Of a DNA stretch of 7,437 bases, positions 5,647 to 7,437 are shown one piece after another (within the stretch, counting starts at the first letter, position 1; each line of letters begins with the position of its first letter). The notes under the pieces are model-generated. The model saw only the letters and a program-made list of their open reading frames with translations. It ran no database searches and was not told the DNA's origin. Origin of the DNA: Deltaproteobacteria bacterium (GTDB taxonomy: Bacteria > Desulfobacterota > DSM-4660 > Desulfatiglandales > Desulfatiglandaceae); contig JAFDKD010000148.1 of the NCBI GenBank assembly GCA_019307165.1, forward strand, positions 1 through 7,437, in the 5' to 3' direction. The position numbers and the translations under genes were made by a program.

Positions 5647-6939
5647 ATGACCCGCAAAAGAAGAGTCGTTGTAACGGGTCTCGGGCTGGCGACCCCGCTG
5701 GGTCTCGACGTTGAGGGGAACTGGGGGAAGCTGCTCGGCGGCTTATCGGGCATCGGCCCCGTAAGCCTGCCCGGATCCGACGCGTCCCCGATTCGAGCGG
5801 TTGGGGAAGTCAACGTCGCCGACCTGCGGCGGATACGGGACCGGTTTCCTGACGATTCTTTGGAACAGGGAGAACGCCGGACCCTCTTCGCCCTGTGGGC
5901 GGCGGCGTCAGCGCTGCGGGACGCGGGTCTATCAAACACGTATGGGAACAGGCAACGCTTCGGCATTGCCGCTGCGGCAGGCGTGGGCACCCACCGACTG
6001 GAGGACCTGTCTCGCTGGACCGCGCAGCAACGGAACTTCGATGTTTCCCGATTCATGAGGGAGTTCGGCCATGCCCATCCCGCCTCGATCCTGAAAAACA
6101 GCGCCGACAGGCCCGCGTCCCTCATTTCCAGGCGATTTCGTCTCTACGGCGCCAACCTGACGCTGACATCCGCCTGCGCCTCCGCCACCCTGGCCCTTGG
6201 CATGGGATACAGGCGCGTGGCCTCGGGCGAGGCGGACCTGATGGTGGCGGGGGGCGCGGATTCCATGCTCAATCCGATCGGGCTCGTCTTTTTTTTGCTC
6301 CTTACCGCCGCATCCACCTCGCGAGATCGGCCGGAAACCATATGCCGTCCCTTCGACAGAAAGCGCTCGGGCCTCGTCATCGGCGAAGGCGCCGGATTTG
6401 CGGTGTTGGAAGACCTGTCCCATGCCCTTGAACGCGGCGCCCGCATTTATGCCGAAGTCGCCGGCTGCGGGACTTCCCTGGACGCCCACAGCGTCACGGC
6501 CCCCGAACCTCGGGGACGCGGCATTGAAGCGGCCATGGTGACGACCCTGAACGATGCCGGTTTGAAGGGCGGCGACATAGACCACATCAACGCCCACGCC
6601 ACGGGGACCCGCCTGAACGACGTGGCGGAAACCATCGCCATAAAACGCGTCTTCAAAAACCATGCGGCCCGCATCCCCATCAGCGCCAGTAAATCCATGA
6701 TCGGTCATCTCATGGCGGCCGCCGGCGGACCGGAATTTATTTATACGGTCATGAGCGTAGCGAGGGATGAAGTTCACCCGACCATCAACCTGGAGAACCC
6801 GGATCCCGCCTGCGATCTGGACTATGTTCCCGAAGGGAAAAGACATTGCAGGGTTCGCGCGGCCCTGTCCAATTCTTCAGGGTTCGGCGGTCAAAACGCC
6901 GTGATTGCGGTAAAAAAGTATCATGAACTAAACCGTTGA
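5647..6939 (+). CDS. FabF-type beta-ketoacyl-ACP synthase, catalytically complete (KS3)
   Basis: 430 residues. The N-terminus VVVTGLGLATPLG is typical. The triad is C177 in TSACASAT, H317 in NAHATGT and H354 in KSMIGH (37-residue spacing as in FabF), with the end loop NSSGFGG at 409-415, in which the first Phe of the usual NSFGFGG is Ser. It should be an active condensing enzyme on ACP-bound chains. It is more like KS1 than KS2 around the nucleophile and in the hydrophobic mid-segment (NPIGLVFFLLL versus ISLIGLAGFILL in KS1), suggesting duplication. The start is supported by GGTGG (5633-5637) 9 nt before the ATG. The 165-bp upstream gap holds an inverted hexamer element and no clear promoter. 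It may pair with KS2 or act at a different elongation step. Confidence 0.93.
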   Translation: MTRKRRVVVTGLGLATPLGLDVEGNWGKLLGGLSGIGPVSLPGSDASPIRAVGEVNVADLRRIRDRFPDDSLEQGERRTLFALWAAASALRDAGLSNTYGNRQRFGIAAAAGVGTHRLEDLSRWTAQQRNFDVSRFMREFGHAHPASILKNSADRPASLISRRFRLYGANLTLTSACASATLALGMGYRRVASGEADLMVAGGADSMLNPIGLVFFLLLTAASTSRDRPETICRPFDRKRSGLVIGEGAGFAVLEDLSHALERGARIYAEVAGCGTSLDAHSVTAPEPRGRGIEAAMVTTLNDAGLKGGDIDHINAHATGTRLNDVAETIAIKRVFKNHAARIPISASKSMIGHLMAAAGGPEFIYTVMSVARDEVHPTINLENPDPACDLDYVPEGKRHCRVRAALSNSSGFGGQNAVIAVKKYHELNR

Positions 6940-6975
6940 AAGAAAGGAAAAAGTAAGCAGCCGGACAATTAAGAC

Positions 6976-7004
6976 AGAAGAAATGTGAACCGTTATTTCT
7001 TTTT
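6976..7004 (+). terminator. Weak AT-rich hairpin with U-run after KS3
   Basis: AAGAAAT (6978-6984) pairs with ATTTCTT (6995-7001) across a 10-nt loop and runs into T7000-T7004. The stem is almost entirely A-T, so as an intrinsic terminator it would be weak. It sits 37 nt after the KS3 stop, where a terminator would be expected. Confidence 0.25.
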
Positions 7005-7024
7005 CCCGTATAGATTGCTTGTTC

Positions 7025-7053
7025 TTGCTTTCCGTTTTTTATGCGGAAAGCAA
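7025..7053. repeat. Perfect 10-bp inverted repeat (hairpin)
   Basis: TTGCTTTCCG (7025-7034) is exactly complementary to CGGAAAGCAA (7044-7053) with a 9-nt T-rich loop. Neither strand has a U-tract after the stem, so it is not a standard terminator. It lies about 90 nt upstream of KS4 and could be an RNA stem or a protein-binding palindrome. Confidence 0.75.
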
Positions 7054-7096
7054 AAATAACTCCGCGATCTCTGCGGTGATTAGAAATGATTCAATG

Positions 7097-7131
7097 TTCT
7101 TAAGAAGCCCTATCTGCAATTATATATGCAG
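7097..7131. promoter_or_regulatory. Adjacent palindromes before KS4, possible operator
   Basis: TTCTTAAGAA (7097-7106) is a perfect 10-bp palindrome. CTGCA (7114-7118) and TGCAG (7127-7131) flank an AT-rich core containing TATATAT. The AT-rich block could include a -10 element, but no acceptable -35 box is positioned with it. The second palindrome ends 13 nt before the KS4 ATG. The regulatory role is a guess. Confidence 0.25.
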
Positions 7132-7144
7132 CGTGAGCGGAGTT

Positions 7145-7432
7145 ATGAGATCGCGAAAAGCAGTCATCACCGGACTGGGGATCACCTCCCCCCTCGGTGG
7201 AAATGTGGCGGAAAACTGGGCGGGCCTCAAGTCCGGAGAGACAGGTATCGGGTCTTATGCCGGAGACAACCGTCCGCCAGGTTTTCAGTATGCGGGGAAG
7301 GTCCACGGTATTGACCCGAGCGCGGGTGCTCCGCGAGGTATGTCCAGGGAAATCAGGTTTCTCAACCGGAGTTCGCGCCTTGGGTTGATTGCATCGAAGG
7401 AGGCCGTGGCGCAATCGGGCGGTTCCCTGTAG
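7145..7432 (+). CDS. Ketosynthase N-terminal fragment, interrupted (KS4)
   Basis: Only 95 residues before TAG at 7430-7432, against about 430 for the family. The sequence is a clear KS N-terminus: KAVITGLGITSPLGGNVAE, then a helix LIASKEAVAQSGG matching the segment that precedes the RxGV strand in KS1 (TRIGVSLGS). The catalytic Cys region would lie beyond the window. Reading one base later from about 7419 gives A-V-P-C-R-V up to the edge, which resumes the R-[I/V]-G pattern expected here, so a single-base frameshift (real or assembly error) is more likely than a genuine short protein. ATG 7145 is chosen by match to KS1 and KS3 starts. A GGAG lies only 2 nt away, so ribosome binding looks poor. 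The frame is open upstream to 7019 without KS-like sequence. Confidence 0.7.
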   Translation: MRSRKAVITGLGITSPLGGNVAENWAGLKSGETGIGSYAGDNRPPGFQYAGKVHGIDPSAGAPRGMSREIRFLNRSSRLGLIASKEAVAQSGGSL

Positions 7433-7437
7433 GGTGT

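Noticed and set aside
5932..6846. 304-residue minus-strand open frame within KS3
   Set aside because: Antisense shadow of an intact KS; no independent evidence.
7430..7432. TAG in KS4 decoded as pyrrolysine
   Set aside because: No pyl genes or pyrrolysine context are visible, and the shifted frame resuming the KS motif makes an indel simpler.

Overview
The window carries what looks like a small type II (dissociated) polyketide or fatty-acid biosynthesis locus. On the + strand, in order, are: a FabL-like short-chain reductase (1041-1808), an acyl carrier protein with an unusual C-terminal four-cysteine zinc-ribbon-like tail (2021-2578), a FabF-type ketosynthase (KS) with an intact Cys-His-His triad (2575-3867), a degenerate KS lacking the catalytic Cys and resembling a chain-length factor (4192-5481), a second intact KS (5647-6939), and the N-terminal quarter of a fourth KS that runs into a stop codon at the window edge (7145-7432). 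A small outer-membrane-type lipoprotein gene (290-859, - strand) is transcribed away from the cluster behind a near-consensus sigma70 promoter.

Layout. 1-289 has no convincing complete gene: a coding-like minus-strand frame touches the left edge, followed by stacked short tandem repeats. 290-859 is the lipoprotein. 860-1040 is the divergent intergenic region. 1041-7432 is the biosynthetic series. The ACP and first KS overlap by 4 nt and are probably translationally coupled. The other genes are separated by 165-324 bp gaps. The SDR-ACP and KS2-KS3 gaps hold the same kind of hexanucleotide-repeat inverted element. The KS1-KS2 gap holds a 42-bp tandem duplication with a GC-rich hairpin and a 7-mer triplet. 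The KS3-KS4 gap holds a 10-bp-stem hairpin and small palindromes.

How the genes could work together (inference). The ACP carries the growing chain. Ketosynthases 1 and 3 perform decarboxylative condensations. The Cys-less KS2 is a candidate non-catalytic partner of one of them, as in KS/CLF heterodimers. The reductase would handle a beta-keto or enoyl intermediate. No acyltransferase, dehydratase, thioesterase or phosphopantetheinyl transferase is in the window, so these would lie outside it or be borrowed from primary metabolism. The product cannot be deduced from this sequence.

Organism. The coding regions are GC-rich with Gram-negative features (lipobox, sigma70 promoter, Shine-Dalgarno sites). 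The intergenic DNA, packed with degenerate short repeats, together with dispersed FabF paralogues, suggests an environmental Desulfobacterota-like (deltaproteobacterial) bacterium. That placement rests on general resemblance only and is weakly supported.
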